Shown: positions 43,907 through 52,863 of the stretch, in pieces
Layout: each line of letters opens with the position of its first letter
Numbering within the stretch: the first letter of the stretch is position 1
NCBI RefSeq assembly: GCF_003003255.1
Contig: NZ_PVTD01000002.1
Span: forward strand, 682,001-746,000
Length of the DNA: 64,000 nt
Direction: 5' to 3'
Source: Aliiruegeria haliotis
GTDB taxonomy: Bacteria; Pseudomonadota; Alphaproteobacteria; Rhodobacterales; Rhodobacteraceae
Translations under genes and position numbers: made by a program
The notes under the pieces: model-generated
Told to the model about the DNA's origin: nothing
Database searches by the model: none
What the model saw: only the letters and a program-made list of their open reading frames with translations

Positions 43907-43936
43907 ACGGCCTCGCCCGTTTGGGCGAGGCCGTTC
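43907..43936 (-). terminator. Rho-independent terminator of rpmB
   Basis: On the minus strand AACGGCCTCGCCC and GGGCGAGGCCGTT form a 13-bp stem with a 4-nt loop, followed by TTTTGTTTTT. It lies 27 nt after the rpmB stop. Confidence 0.9.
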
Positions 43937-43963
43937 TTCATGTCCGGGTTTTCGTGGAAGTGA

Positions 43964-44251
43964 TCAGGCCGCGGCCTGAGACTTCACGATATCCTTCTTG
44001 ATCTTCAGCGCCTTGGCGGACAGCTCCTCATCCTTGGCTTTCGCCAGGAATGCGTCCAGACCACCGCGGTGGTCGACGGAGCGCAGCGCAGCAGAAGAGA
44101 TCTTCAGCTTGAAAGAGCGCCCGAGGGCGTCAGAAATCAGCGTCACGTCCTGCAGGTTCGGCAGGAAACGGCGCTTGGTCTTATTATTGGCGTGGCTGAC
44201 GTTGTTGCCAACCATCGGGCCTTTACCGGTCAGTTCGCAGACACGCGACAT
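43964..44251 (-). CDS. rpmB: 50S ribosomal protein L28
   Basis: Ribosomal protein of 95 residues. The N terminus [20 protein letters not shown] and [14 protein letters not shown] are canonical for bL28 of alphaproteobacteria; the C-terminal extension rich in Lys and Ala ([16 protein letters not shown]) is usual in the group. Start 44251 has GAGGAAAA upstream. Monocistronic, ending at a strong terminator at 43907-43936. Confidence 0.97.
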   Translation of the reverse strand: MSRVCELTGKGPMVGNNVSHANNKTKRRFLPNLQDVTLISDALGRSFKLKISSAALRSVDHRGGLDAFLAKAKDEELSAKALKIKKDIVKSQAAA

Positions 44252-44568
44252 GGGGTTTTCCTCGACGTTCGTATGACAAATAGGGCGCAACCCGGGCCAA
44301 CAGGTTTCGGCCGGGGCGCCCCGAATTCCGTCCGGGGTTTTAAGAGCATGTAGGAAGCGGTGTCAACCCGATTCCCGGCGGCACCTGATCAGCGACGTTC
44401 ACCAGGCATCCGGCCCCCGCGCCCGCAATCATATCGCCCCTTTCGGCCACCGTGAACATGTCGATTGCACAAACCCATTGCACAAATGCTGCGACATGGG
44501 TGGTTCCTCAACGGCAGGCTTTTGGCAACGGACGTGCTGACGTATGGCAGACGCAGGAGGTGCTTGCG
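44252..44568. other. Divergent intergenic region, rpmB and dipeptidase
   Basis: 317 bp between divergent starts. It presumably holds the rpmB promoter. I see no further gene or strong structure. Confidence 0.5.
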
Positions 44569-45633
44569 ATGACCCAACCCATTCCCGTCTTTGACGGACA
44601 CAATGATTTCCTGCTGCGTCTGGTGCAGGCCCCCGAAGCGCGGGAGCAGCTCTGGCTGGAGCGGGGCGACGAAGGGCACCTCGATCTGCCACGCATGCGC
44701 GAGGGCGGCTTCGCCGGTGGGCTCTTTGCGATATTCGTGCCCTCGCCGGACGAGCCGGGCGCGCCCAACATCAACGAGCTCATGGCCAACCCGCCGTATG
44801 ATGTCCCATTGCCGCCGTTGATGAATGCCCCCGCCGCACTGCCGGTCGCGCTGGCCGAGGCCGCGCTGTTGCTCTGGATGGAGCGGGCCGCGCCGGAGGA
44901 TTTCACCGTTTGCCGCACAGCCGGAGAGATTCGCACGGCCATGGATGCCGGCCGGATTGCCGGTGTCATGCACATGGAAGGCGCCGAGGCCATCGACGGA
45001 AACCTCGATACACTGCACGCCTTCCACGCCATGGGCCTCCGCTCGCTCGGTCCGGTCTGGAGCCGCCCGACGATCTTCGGTCACGGCGTGCCCTTCCGCT
45101 TCCCCGCCGCGCCCGACATCGGTCCCGGCCTGACGGACACCGGGAAGGCGCTGGTGCGCGAATGCAATGCGCTCGGCATCCTGGTGGACCTCTCGCACCT
45201 GAACGAAGCGGGCTTCGACGACGTCGCGAAAATCTCCGACGCTCCGCTCGTTGCCTCCCACTCCAACGCCCATGCCTGCGCGCCCACCCCGCGCAACCTG
45301 ACCGACCGCCAATTGTCCATGATCGCCGAGACGGGCGGCATCGCCGGGCTCAACTTTGCAACCTTCTTCCTGCGCGAGGATGGCGGCGGCGTGACTGACT
45401 GCGGCTGGGATCCGGTGCTGCGCCACATGGACCACCTATTGGAACGGCTGGGGGAGGATCATCTCGGGTTCGGCTCCGATTTCGATGGCTGCCTCGTCCC
45501 GGACGTGATTGGCGACGTGACCGGCCTGCCCGGGCTGCTCGACGCGTTGCGGACACATGGCTATGACGAGCCGTTGCTTCGCAAGATTGCCCACGAAAAC
45601 TGGATCAACGTACTTGAACGTACCATCGGCTGA
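44569..45633 (+). CDS. Membrane dipeptidase (peptidase family M19)
   Basis: Zinc dipeptidase of the renal-dipeptidase family, 354 residues. Metal ligands are in VFDGHNDFLLRL near 7-18, the bridging glutamate in MHMEGAEAIDG near 137, and histidines in VASHSNAHACAP near 232; GFGSDFDG near 305 supplies the last family motif. No signal peptide is seen, so it is probably cytoplasmic despite the family name. AGGAGG precedes the ATG by 8 nt; upstream in-frame sequence is not protein-like. It may cleave dipeptides, including D-amino-acid dipeptides. Confidence 0.88.
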   Translation: MTQPIPVFDGHNDFLLRLVQAPEAREQLWLERGDEGHLDLPRMREGGFAGGLFAIFVPSPDEPGAPNINELMANPPYDVPLPPLMNAPAALPVALAEAALLLWMERAAPEDFTVCRTAGEIRTAMDAGRIAGVMHMEGAEAIDGNLDTLHAFHAMGLRSLGPVWSRPTIFGHGVPFRFPAAPDIGPGLTDTGKALVRECNALGILVDLSHLNEAGFDDVAKISDAPLVASHSNAHACAPTPRNLTDRQLSMIAETGGIAGLNFATFFLREDGGGVTDCGWDPVLRHMDHLLERLGEDHLGFGSDFDGCLVPDVIGDVTGLPGLLDALRTHGYDEPLLRKIAHENWINVLERTIG

Positions 45634-45639
45634 CCGCGG

Positions 45640-45668
45640 GCGGCCGCCGCGCCTCTGGCGTCGGCCGC
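45640..45668 (+). terminator. Hairpin after dipeptidase gene
   Basis: GCGGCCG and CGGCCGC pair 7 bp, with an inner GCC-TCT-GGC stem, beginning 6 nt after the stop; ATTTGCCATTTG follows as a weak T-rich tail. Confidence 0.55.
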
Positions 45669-45732
45669 ATTTGCCATTTGCCCGAACCGGTCAGATGATA
45701 GCCGCGATGCTTCCTGTCCCAGGTCAGCCCGT

Positions 45733-46149
45733 ATGACGATGATCGACAGATCTGCCCCCCACGAGATCGATATCGAGATCCGCGCCAGCGACATCGATAT
45801 GATGGGGCATGTGAACAATACCGTGTACCTTCGGTGGGTTCAGGACGCGGCAACAGCCCATTGGGACGTCATCGCCACCGATGAAGACCAGGCCAACCTG
45901 CTCTGGATCGTGGCGCGGCACGAAATCGACTACAAGCGACCGGCCTATGCCGGCGACGATGCAGTCGCTCGGACGTGGCTGGGGGCTGCAACTGGCGCCT
46001 TCTACGAGCGCCACACCGAGATCCTGCGACGCCGGGACGGCCAGCTTCTGGCTCGGGCTCTGACGTTGTGGTGCCCGCTGGATGCGGCGACTCGCAAGCC
46101 GGTCCGGCTGACCCCGGCACAGCGGAAACGCTATACCGGTCAAGGTTGA
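45733..46149 (+). CDS. Acyl-CoA thioesterase (4HBT family)
   Basis: Cytoplasmic hotdog-fold thioesterase, 138 residues. The catalytic region reads IRASDIDMMGHVNNTVYLRW near 17-36, the classical 4HBT pattern. RHEIDYKRPAYAGDDAV and ALTLWCPLD are the expected later strands. Substrate unknown. It is convergent with the ABC-2 exporter and separated from the dipeptidase by about 100 bp. Confidence 0.82.
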   Translation: MTMIDRSAPHEIDIEIRASDIDMMGHVNNTVYLRWVQDAATAHWDVIATDEDQANLLWIVARHEIDYKRPAYAGDDAVARTWLGAATGAFYERHTEILRRRDGQLLARALTLWCPLDAATRKPVRLTPAQRKRYTGQG

Positions 46150-46200
46150 GCCCTGCCACTTGTGTCCGTGACGCCCCGGTCCCGGGCGACGCGACGGGTC

Positions 46201-46962
46201 CTAGGGTTTGATCCGCCAGCCGGTGCGGAAGATCGCCCAGATCACCGCGATGCAGATCGCGAGGAACACGCAGATCGCGGCGATGGAGATACCGACCGGC
46301 ACATCCGCCACTCCGAAGAAGGACCAGCGAAAGCCGGAAATCAGATAGAGGACCGGGTTGAACTGCGTCACTGTCTGCCAGCCCGGCGGCAGCATGGACA
46401 CCGAGTAGAACGCGCCACCAAGGAAAACCAGCGGCGTGATGACCAGCAGCGGGATCAACTGAAGCTGTTCGAAGTTCCCTGCCCAGATGCCGATGATGAA
46501 GCCCAGAAGGGCGAAACTCACCGCTGTCAGCACAAGAAAGGCAAGCATCCAGAACGGGTGCGCAATCTGCAGGTCCACGAAGAAGGTGGAGGTGATCAGG
46601 ATGATTGCCGCGATCATCAGCGCCTTGCTGGCTGCCGCGCCGACATAGCCAATCACGATCTCGATGAAGGAGAGCGGCGCGGAAAGCAGCTCGTATATCG
46701 TGCCGATGAATTTCGGAAAATAGATCCCGAAAGAGGCGTTGGTGACCGATTGCTGCAACAGGGTCAGCATGACAAGGCCGGGCACGATGAACGCGCCGTA
46801 GTCGATGCCCTCGACGGTGTCGATGCGCTGCCCGATGGCGGAGCCGAAGACCACGAAATACAGCACCGTGGACAGCACAGGGGAAACGATCGACTGCGCG
46901 ATGGTGCGGAAGGTCCGGTTCATCTCGTAGCGATAGATGGAGAAGATCGCCTGCCAGTTCAT
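46201..46962 (-). CDS. ABC-2 type exporter permease
   Basis: Inner-membrane permease, 253 residues with six hydrophobic segments. It begins [19 protein letters not shown], typical of the NodJ/DrrB group, and has the conserved [18 protein letters not shown] loop with [13 protein letters not shown] near residues 185-215. It overlaps the upstream ATPase gene by 4 nt and forms a two-gene exporter with it. Cargo unknown; drugs, lipids or polysaccharides are typical of the family. Confidence 0.85.
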   Translation of the reverse strand: MNWQAIFSIYRYEMNRTFRTIAQSIVSPVLSTVLYFVVFGSAIGQRIDTVEGIDYGAFIVPGLVMLTLLQQSVTNASFGIYFPKFIGTIYELLSAPLSFIEIVIGYVGAAASKALMIAAIILITSTFFVDLQIAHPFWMLAFLVLTAVSFALLGFIIGIWAGNFEQLQLIPLLVITPLVFLGGAFYSVSMLPPGWQTVTQFNPVLYLISGFRWSFFGVADVPVGISIAAICVFLAICIAVIWAIFRTGWRIKP

Positions 46963-47909
46963 TCCGCGCCCTCCTCTGCCGTTGCCCGACCGTCCTGAAC
47001 CAGTTTCAGGAACACGTCCTCAAGCGAGCTTTGCCGCGTGGATAGGTCCTTCAGGCTCAGTCCTGCTTCGGAAATGGCCCCCATCAACCGTGTCATCCCC
47101 GTGCGTTCGGCATGGGCGTCAAATTCGTATGTCAGGTGCAGCCGGTCATCGGAAAGCTCAAGGTCGTATTCCGCGAGGCTCCCGGGCACCTCATCCAGCG
47201 GCTCGGCGAGCTCCAGCAGGAGTTCCTTGCGGCCAAGCTGGTGGAGCAGCTTCTGCTTTTCCTCAACCAGCAGAAGCCTGCCGTGGTCGATGACGCCGAT
47301 CCGGTCGGCCATTTCCTCGGCCTCCTCGATATAATGCGTAGTCAGAATGATGATCACACCGTCGGCACGAAGCTGGCGCACAAGTTCCCACATCTCCCGG
47401 CGAAGGGTGACATCGACCCCGGCCGTGGGCTCGTCGAGGAAAAGCACGCGCGGTTCGTGGCTCAGTGCCTTGGCGATCAGTACGCGGCGCTTCATGCCGC
47501 CGGAAAGCTCCTGGTTGCGGTTGTTTCGTTTTTCCCAGAGCGACAGCGAGCGCAGCACCTTCTCGATATGCGCGTCGTCCCGCCGTTTGCCAAAAAGCCC
47601 GCGGGAGAACCGCACGGTGTTGATGACCTTCTCGAAGGGCTCGATGGTGATTTCCTGCGGCACCAGCCCAATGAGCGAACGGGCCGCGCGGAACTCGCTG
47701 GCGATATCGTGGCCACCGACGGAAATCTGCCCGGCGGAGGGCGTGACCAGACCGCAGACCGTAGAGATGAGCGTGGTCTTGCCCGCGCCGTTAGGTCCCA
47801 GCAGCGCAAGAATCTCACCCTCGTGGATGTCCAGGTCGACGCCCTTCAGGGCCTCGAAACCATCCGCGTAGGTCTTTTCCAGCCCCTTGATCGAAATGAT
47901 TGCCGTCAC
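46959..47909 (-). CDS. ABC-2 type exporter ATPase
   Basis: Cytoplasmic ATPase, 316 residues. Walker [12 protein letters not shown] is near 38-48, signature [16 protein letters not shown] near 140 and Walker [19 protein letters not shown] near 160, then [17 protein letters not shown]-terminal domain of about 90 residues follows, as in DrrA/NodI-like proteins. The start is GTG at 47909 with AAGGA 8 nt upstream; the long open extension to 48374 has no coding character. It pairs with the permease at 46201-46962 and might also serve the ATPase-less permease at 49146-49961. Confidence 0.87.
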   Translation of the reverse strand: MTAIISIKGLEKTYADGFEALKGVDLDIHEGEILALLGPNGAGKTTLISTVCGLVTPSAGQISVGGHDIASEFRAARSLIGLVPQEITIEPFEKVINTVRFSRGLFGKRRDDAHIEKVLRSLSLWEKRNNRNQELSGGMKRRVLIAKALSHEPRVLFLDEPTAGVDVTLRREMWELVRQLRADGVIIILTTHYIEEAEEMADRIGVIDHGRLLLVEEKQKLLHQLGRKELLLELAEPLDEVPGSLAEYDLELSDDRLHLTYEFDAHAERTGMTRLMGAISEAGLSLKDLSTRQSSLEDVFLKLVQDGRATAEEGAE

Positions 47910-48413
47910 GAAATGTCCTTCCTGTTCCCTTCTGTCCCTAGCGCGAATGTCGCGACAGGCCAATGCACAGACCTCTGCGCAGGTGCACAGAGCGGAAGGT
48001 TGATCGCGCGGTACGTGCAAATTCGACCGTGGCAGCGCGGGGCATCCGCGTACATCCGATCTACAATGCTCACGCGCTCGGCGGCTGGGGGCGGACAGGT
48101 CACGGCCAGCCATGGACCCTGCCCGGAGTGGCTTGTTGTCAGAAAGCCAACCGGAATCAACGCCCCCATTCGGACGCCGCTTGCCGCGAAAACCTGCCCA
48201 GGCTGTAGGATTGCGAACCCGGCCACTACATGGCGACGGCGGAATGAAGGAGACGGTCCTTCGATTGCGAGGGTCATTCCCCTTTTCGGAAACGGCACGG
48301 CTGAATGTCAATGGCCCCGACCGCCGGATCTCCAACTGAGAGATCCACAGAAAACCAGAAAACCCGCGACGCATGCCACGGGTACTCGTTGATTCAAATC
48401 TGGTCGAGAGTGC
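47910..48413. other. 504-bp region without a supported gene
   Basis: Open frames on both strands lack coding character. No strong hairpin or RNA gene was seen. It contains the promoter of the exporter operon and the 3' side of gcrA. Confidence 0.5.
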
Positions 48414-49010
48414 CTAGCGGCGGCGATCCCTGCGCGAGGACATCGGCTGGAAGGCAACGCCGACATGCGCCTCGCAATAGGGTTTTCCCGCCTGCACCGG
48501 CAGGCCGCAGAACCAGAACTCTTCTGTCGCGGGGTCGCCGATCGGCCATTTGCAGGTGCGCTCGGTCAGGTCCATCAGGCTCAACTTGCGCGCCTTTTTC
48601 TCGACCTCGCGAACGGACGCCAGCGCCTCGGGGCTGATTTCATTGGCGGACGGCTGCGGCGGCAGCGGCTGGCCGGCCGGGATGATCTGACGGCGGGCCG
48701 GGACGACAGGCGCCTCGCTGGCGGGTTCCGGCTCCGCGGCAGCGACCGGCTCCGGCTTGGCTTCCGGCTTCGGCGCGTCTTTCACGGGCTTGGGCTTGGC
48801 CTCTGCCTTCGGCTTCTCCGGTGCGGCCTCGGCCTTCGGCTTCTCCGCGGCCGCCGCGCCAGTGGTCCGGTTCGACAGACCGAGGCGATGCACCTTGCCG
48901 ATCACCGCGTTGCGGGTAACCCCGCCCAGCTCCTTTGCGATCTGGCTGGCACTCTGGCCTTCGCCCCACATCTTCTTGAGGATCTCGACACGCTCTTCGG
49001 TCCAGGACAT
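48414..49010 (-). CDS. gcrA: Cell-cycle regulator GcrA
   Basis: DNA-binding cell-cycle regulator of alphaproteobacteria, 198 residues. The N-terminal helix-turn-helix is MSWTEERVEILKKMWGEGQS, then SASQIAKELGG and TRNAVIGKVHRLGLS, nearly invariant in the family. It is followed by a long linker of Pro, Lys, Glu and Ala with repeats of KPKAEA, and a C-terminal domain CKWPIGDP, FWFCGLPVQAGKPYCEAH that in Caulobacter contacts sigma-70. GcrA acts at promoters carrying methylated GANTC. Start 49010 begins exactly at the family N terminus. Divergent from an ABC-2 permease. Confidence 0.95.
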   Translation of the reverse strand: MSWTEERVEILKKMWGEGQSASQIAKELGGVTRNAVIGKVHRLGLSNRTTGAAAAEKPKAEAAPEKPKAEAKPKPVKDAPKPEAKPEPVAAAEPEPASEAPVVPARRQIIPAGQPLPPQPSANEISPEALASVREVEKKARKLSLMDLTERTCKWPIGDPATEEFWFCGLPVQAGKPYCEAHVGVAFQPMSSRRDRRR

Positions 49011-49145
49011 CGACCATCTCCAACACATGAAGGGCGCCTCCGGGAATGAGACCCGGCGCCGCCCTCGCTTTCAGGTTTCTTCTATTCTATGTCTCCCCAT
49101 CCGGGGTTACAAGCAGGCGCAACGGCAGTTGGTGGGATGAGACAG

Positions 49146-49961
49146 ATGACGGACCAGACGACAGGCTTTCCGGACATGGGCGTGCGCCGCTTTGGCCGGT
49201 TCAACTGGCTGGGTCTGTGGACCCTGATCGTGCGCGAGATGCGGCGTTTCCTGACCGTCTGGATGCAGACGGTGCTGGCGCCGCTTGTCACGGCGGGGTT
49301 GTTCCTGGCGATCTTCTCCATCGCCATCGGCCCCAGCCGCGGCGACGTGATGGGCGTGGGATTCCTTCAGTTCATCGCGCCGGGCATCCTGACCATGACG
49401 GTTATCCAGAATGCCTTTGCCAACACCTCCAGCTCGATCCTCGTGTCAAAGGTCCAGGGAAACATCGTGGATACCCTGATGCCGCCCCTGTCGGCCGGGG
49501 AACTCGTGGCTGGCTACATCGCCGGAGGTGTCGGGCGCGGGCTCTTCGTGGCGTTGCCAATCGGGTTGCTGGTCCTGCCCATGCTCGGTATCACGGTGCA
49601 ATCCCCGCTGCTGGCGCTCGCCTTCATCACGCTGGGCGCCGCGTTGATGAGTGCGCTTGGCATGGTGGCCGCGACCTTCGCCAACAAGTTCGACCAGATG
49701 GCAGCGATCACCAATTTCATCGTCACACCAATGGCGTTCCTGTCTGGCACGTTCTACTCGGTCGAAGCCGCACCGCCGGCGATGCAGGCCCTGCTACACT
49801 GGAACCCGATGTTCTACCTCATCGATGGGGTACGGTTTGCGGTGCTGGGGATCTCCGACAGCTCCCCGTTGCTCGGATTCGCCGTACTCCTTGTCACCAC
49901 AGCCGCCGTCACGGCGCTGTGTTGGTCCTGGATGCGCAGCGGCTACCGATTGAAGGCCTGA
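49146..49961 (+). CDS. ABC-2 type permease without its own ATPase gene
   Basis: Inner-membrane permease, 271 residues with six hydrophobic segments. Conserved parts are WLGLWTLIVREMRRFLTVW, LVSKVQGNIVDTLMPPLS and FLSGTFYSVEAAPPAMQ with HWNPMFYLIDGVRF. It resembles the permease at 46201-46962 in layout and in this last motif. No ATPase gene adjoins it; the ATPase at 46959-47909 is the nearest candidate partner. The start may instead be the ATG at 49137; 49146 has GGTGGG at better distance. Confidence 0.8.
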   Translation: MTDQTTGFPDMGVRRFGRFNWLGLWTLIVREMRRFLTVWMQTVLAPLVTAGLFLAIFSIAIGPSRGDVMGVGFLQFIAPGILTMTVIQNAFANTSSSILVSKVQGNIVDTLMPPLSAGELVAGYIAGGVGRGLFVALPIGLLVLPMLGITVQSPLLALAFITLGAALMSALGMVAATFANKFDQMAAITNFIVTPMAFLSGTFYSVEAAPPAMQALLHWNPMFYLIDGVRFAVLGISDSSPLLGFAVLLVTTAAVTALCWSWMRSGYRLKA

Positions 49962-50291
49962 TACAGGAGCCTTCGTGCTGCGCGTCCACCTTTGTTGGGC
50001 GATCGGGAGAGCACCTTGCCATGGCCGGAAGCGCGACGCACGCAAGCCGGCTGGGAGCCGAATTGGGCCAGTCTGAATTCGGACCCGTTGGCCCATTCGC
50101 CCGGTCACGTATGCGAGCTACCCCGATCGGGAATCTTCCTTGCGGAACACCACTCGGCGTGGAAGCCTCAATCGCAGCCTGCGGGGAATGCCCGTCGTTT
50201 CCATCCGGCACTGCGCGCGAAGCGCGCCCGGCCCAACGGGAGGAGATGGATCCCTGATCCGTTGACGACGGACGGGAGCCGCCCGGCGGCA
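49962..50291. other. Intergenic region with dispersed element and hairpin
   Basis: Between convergent genes. GGGCCA (50065-50070) and TGGCCC (50089-50094) form a hairpin with an inner GTC/GAC pairing that may end the permease transcript. The right part is a full copy of the bipartite repeat at 50211-50290. No gene seen. Confidence 0.6.
50211..50290 (-). repeat. Bipartite GC-rich dispersed element, copy at 50.25 kb
   Basis: On the minus strand GGCTCCCG and TTGGGCCGGGC are separated by exactly 36 nt. The spacer carries GGATC-AGG-GATCC at spacer positions 13-25, the same place as hairpins in the other copies, and the right end forms GCGCGC-TTC-GCGCGC. It lies between convergent gene ends. Confidence 0.75.
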
Positions 50292-51353
50292 CTATCCGGC
50301 GGTCGCGGCCCGCGCGAGATCTGCCTGGCGGTCGATGACCGGATGGAAGGTCTCCGACGGATCGCTGCCGACGCGACGGCGCGTTCGGAGCCAGAACATC
50401 TTGGCAAATCCTCGGAACGTGCCGACTGATGGCGCGGTCACATCCCGCGGGAACCGCGCACGCCAACCTTCGGGGAACTCCAGCCCGGCGGCTTCCGCAT
50501 TCTCCAGCATCCAGACCAGCGGCACATTCGCCAGCGGCCTTGCGTCCTCAAAGCCACCGAGCTGCCCACCGACATCGCCGTGAGCGCCGGGAAACCAGCG
50601 TTGCTCGACCACGCCCTGGCTCTCCGGGCGCGTCTCCCACAGAACCGGTTCGAAGGCGAGGCGGGTCTCGTCATGTGCGAGCGCGTGATACCCGCGCCGC
50701 ACATGCGCCCCCAGTGAATGGTTGTGAAAGGCATGGGTCGGCTCCGTCAACCGCCAGACCAGCGGGATACGAAGCCCCAGCGCCTTGACCGTATCCCAGA
50801 CGCCAATCATCTCGATGGGCACGTCGCGGTGACAGAACCGCTCCGCAAACAGTTCGGCAGATTCGCTGTTCGGCCCGCACTCGTAGTGACGATACGCGAG
50901 CCGCACATTGCGTTCCGTCGCGTGCCGCGCCTGCAGGAGCCCGATCTGGTCGATCACCCCGGCCAGGGAGCGAACCGCGAAGGCGCCCCGGGAATAGCCA
51001 AAGAGGAAGATCCGGTCGCCAGGTCGATAACGCGAGGCCAGAAAACCATAGGCGCGCCTGATCTGGCGGTTCAGCCCGCGCCCCATCAGCACATGGTGGG
51101 TGGTTGGCCAATCGCGCCACTGCAACCCCGCCTCGTAGAACAGCGAGAGCCCCGCGCGCGGTCCCTCCTCCGCCAGCAGCCGATAGGTGCGCCCGGCGTT
51201 GGTCTCCTCGCCTTGCTGAAGCGACGACATCGTCCCGTCGAGGATCACCACGTGGGTGACGGCACCACGCTTGTGCGACGGCGTCCGTGAATGGCGGTGC
51301 TTTCGACTTCGGCGAAGGCGGGTCCAAGCCATGAACTGACGGGTCAGGCGCAT
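50292..51353 (-). CDS. DUF2235 family alpha/beta hydrolase
   Basis: Protein of 353 residues matching DUF2235 (the fold of T6SS phospholipase effectors and uncharacterised hydrolases). The nucleophile elbow is FLFGYSRGAFAVRSLAG near 130-146, MIGVWDTVKALG near 190 supplies an acid region, and WFPGAHGDVGGQ near 270 the histidine; ILDGTMSSL is the family N-terminal motif, normally FFDGTxN. The N-terminal 35 residues are very basic (RRSRKHRHSRTPSHKRG). No secretion or immunity gene is adjacent, so a housekeeping hydrolase is more likely than an effector. Start 51353 has GGGGAG upstream. Confidence 0.82.
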   Translation of the reverse strand: MRLTRQFMAWTRLRRSRKHRHSRTPSHKRGAVTHVVILDGTMSSLQQGEETNAGRTYRLLAEEGPRAGLSLFYEAGLQWRDWPTTHHVLMGRGLNRQIRRAYGFLASRYRPGDRIFLFGYSRGAFAVRSLAGVIDQIGLLQARHATERNVRLAYRHYECGPNSESAELFAERFCHRDVPIEMIGVWDTVKALGLRIPLVWRLTEPTHAFHNHSLGAHVRRGYHALAHDETRLAFEPVLWETRPESQGVVEQRWFPGAHGDVGGQLGGFEDARPLANVPLVWMLENAEAAGLEFPEGWRARFPRDVTAPSVGTFRGFAKMFWLRTRRRVGSDPSETFHPVIDRQADLARAATAG

Positions 51354-51528
51354 GGGATTGCTCCCCGCTCTGTCCGTCCGTGCCGCCTCATTACACCACT
51401 CCTCGCATGAGCCTATCCTGCCACAGATCTGGGACAGGTCCAGCCCTGCTACCAGTGCAATGAAACCCAACCCCCGAAATCGTGTCCCGCCGGGAACGCT
51501 TCGGCCTGACCTCGGAGCGGGATCCGCG

Positions 51529-52668
51529 TCACGACAAGGCCAGGACCGTCACCACCTCAAGGTTGCCAAAGCCGTTGAACCGGGTTCCCATTGCCGTCGA
51601 ATAGGCCCCCATGCCGTGAAAGATCATCACGTCGCCCTCAGCAATGTTTCCCGGTAGCCGCAGCGTTCCCGGCAGCCGGTCGATGGAATCGCACGTCGGC
51701 CCGAACACAATCCGCGCTACCGCCGCGCCACGTCGCAACGCCCCATCGGTGTTGCGAACCTCGTAGCGATCGGTCGCGCCAATCTGGGGGAACTCCATCA
51801 AACCGCCATAGACACCATCGTCGAGGAACACATCCGCGCCGTCCCGCACCGCCCGGACGCGCGTCGCCAGCGAGAAACTCTCCGCCACCATCGCCCGGCC
51901 GGGCTCGCAGACCAGCGCCGGGGCATCGGGGCCAAAGGCTTCTCGCGTGACCTGTCCGATACGCGCGAAGATCCGTTCCAGGTCGGGCAGTTCCGCAACT
52001 TTGCGCCGCGCGGGAAAGCCACCGCCCACATTCAGCCGGCGAAGCCGCACGCCCGCTGCGCGCGCGATCTCCGCTGCCTCGCGGATATAGGCCTCCCAGG
52101 CGTCCGCGCCCATGCATTGCGTGCCCGGGTGAAACGTCATTGACGGGACGAACCCCGCCGCCTCCACCCGCCGCAGCAGATCTCGGGCAAGAGCCGCCGA
52201 GGCGCCGAACTTCGACCCGAAATCATAGGCCGCGCCCGCCACAGGCAGCGCGATCCGCACCGACACTTCCGCCCCGGCCGGCACTTGCGCCACCAGCTTC
52301 TCCAACTCGCTGCGCGCTTCCACGCTGAAGGAGCGCACACCAAGGGTGACAGCCCGCGAGATCTCTGCCCTGGACCGAACCGGGTTGTTGAAATGCAAAA
52401 CGGCATCTGGTGCCTGGGCCCTGAGCAGCTCGATTTCCGGCACGGAGGCGACATCGAACCCGGAGATCCCGGCCGCGACGAGGTTCTGCAACACGATCGG
52501 ATCGGGATTGGCCTTCACCGCATAGGTGACGAACCCGGGAAATCCCCCGAGAAACCGCCGTGCGGTCTGTTGCAGAACAGCCGGAACGAAGAAAAGAACC
52601 GGCCCGCCATCGGGATGGGCGCGGATGTATTCGGCCGGTGAGTTCCAGATCGTTTTCGACATCCCCAT
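51529..52668 (-). CDS. Ornithine/lysine-type PLP decarboxylase (fold III)
   Basis: Cytoplasmic PLP decarboxylase of the alanine-racemase fold, 379 residues. The PLP lysine is in FVTYAVKANPDP near 45-56; HPGTQCMGADAW and NVGGGFPARR (phosphate-binding glycines) follow, then CEPGRAMVAES near 265 and the substrate-site FGPTCDSIDRL near 325; the final GAYSTAMGTRF is also typical. These features fit a eukaryotic-type ornithine or lysine/ornithine decarboxylase, giving putrescine. Start 52668 has AGGAGG 7 nt upstream. A Lrp-type regulator is divergent, 195 bp away. Confidence 0.87.
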   Translation of the reverse strand: MGMSKTIWNSPAEYIRAHPDGGPVLFFVPAVLQQTARRFLGGFPGFVTYAVKANPDPIVLQNLVAAGISGFDVASVPEIELLRAQAPDAVLHFNNPVRSRAEISRAVTLGVRSFSVEARSELEKLVAQVPAGAEVSVRIALPVAGAAYDFGSKFGASAALARDLLRRVEAAGFVPSMTFHPGTQCMGADAWEAYIREAAEIARAAGVRLRRLNVGGGFPARRKVAELPDLERIFARIGQVTREAFGPDAPALVCEPGRAMVAESFSLATRVRAVRDGADVFLDDGVYGGLMEFPQIGATDRYEVRNTDGALRRGAAVARIVFGPTCDSIDRLPGTLRLPGNIAEGDVMIFHGMGAYSTAMGTRFNGFGNLEVVTVLALS

Positions 52669-52833
52669 TGGCTGTCCTCCTGCCAACAAGGCACCCGTCG
52701 GCACCCGGGTCGCGGGTCCGTTCAGAATGCGCGTTTTCACTCCTGCACCCACCATCGGGCGCGTCCTGCATACAGTATGACGCAAACTTTGGTTGATACG
52801 CCCGGACAATTCGATTGAAACAACGAATATTTA

Positions 52834-52846
52834 CGTCAAAATGACG
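52834..52846. promoter_or_regulatory. Short palindrome upstream of Lrp-type regulator
   Basis: CGTCA-AAA-TGACG lies 17 nt before the regulator's ATG in an AT-rich stretch, with TTTA and AAAA on its flanks extending the symmetry. It may be an autoregulatory site that also influences the divergent decarboxylase. Confidence 0.4.
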
Positions 52847-52863
52847 AAAAACGAGTCAGAAAG

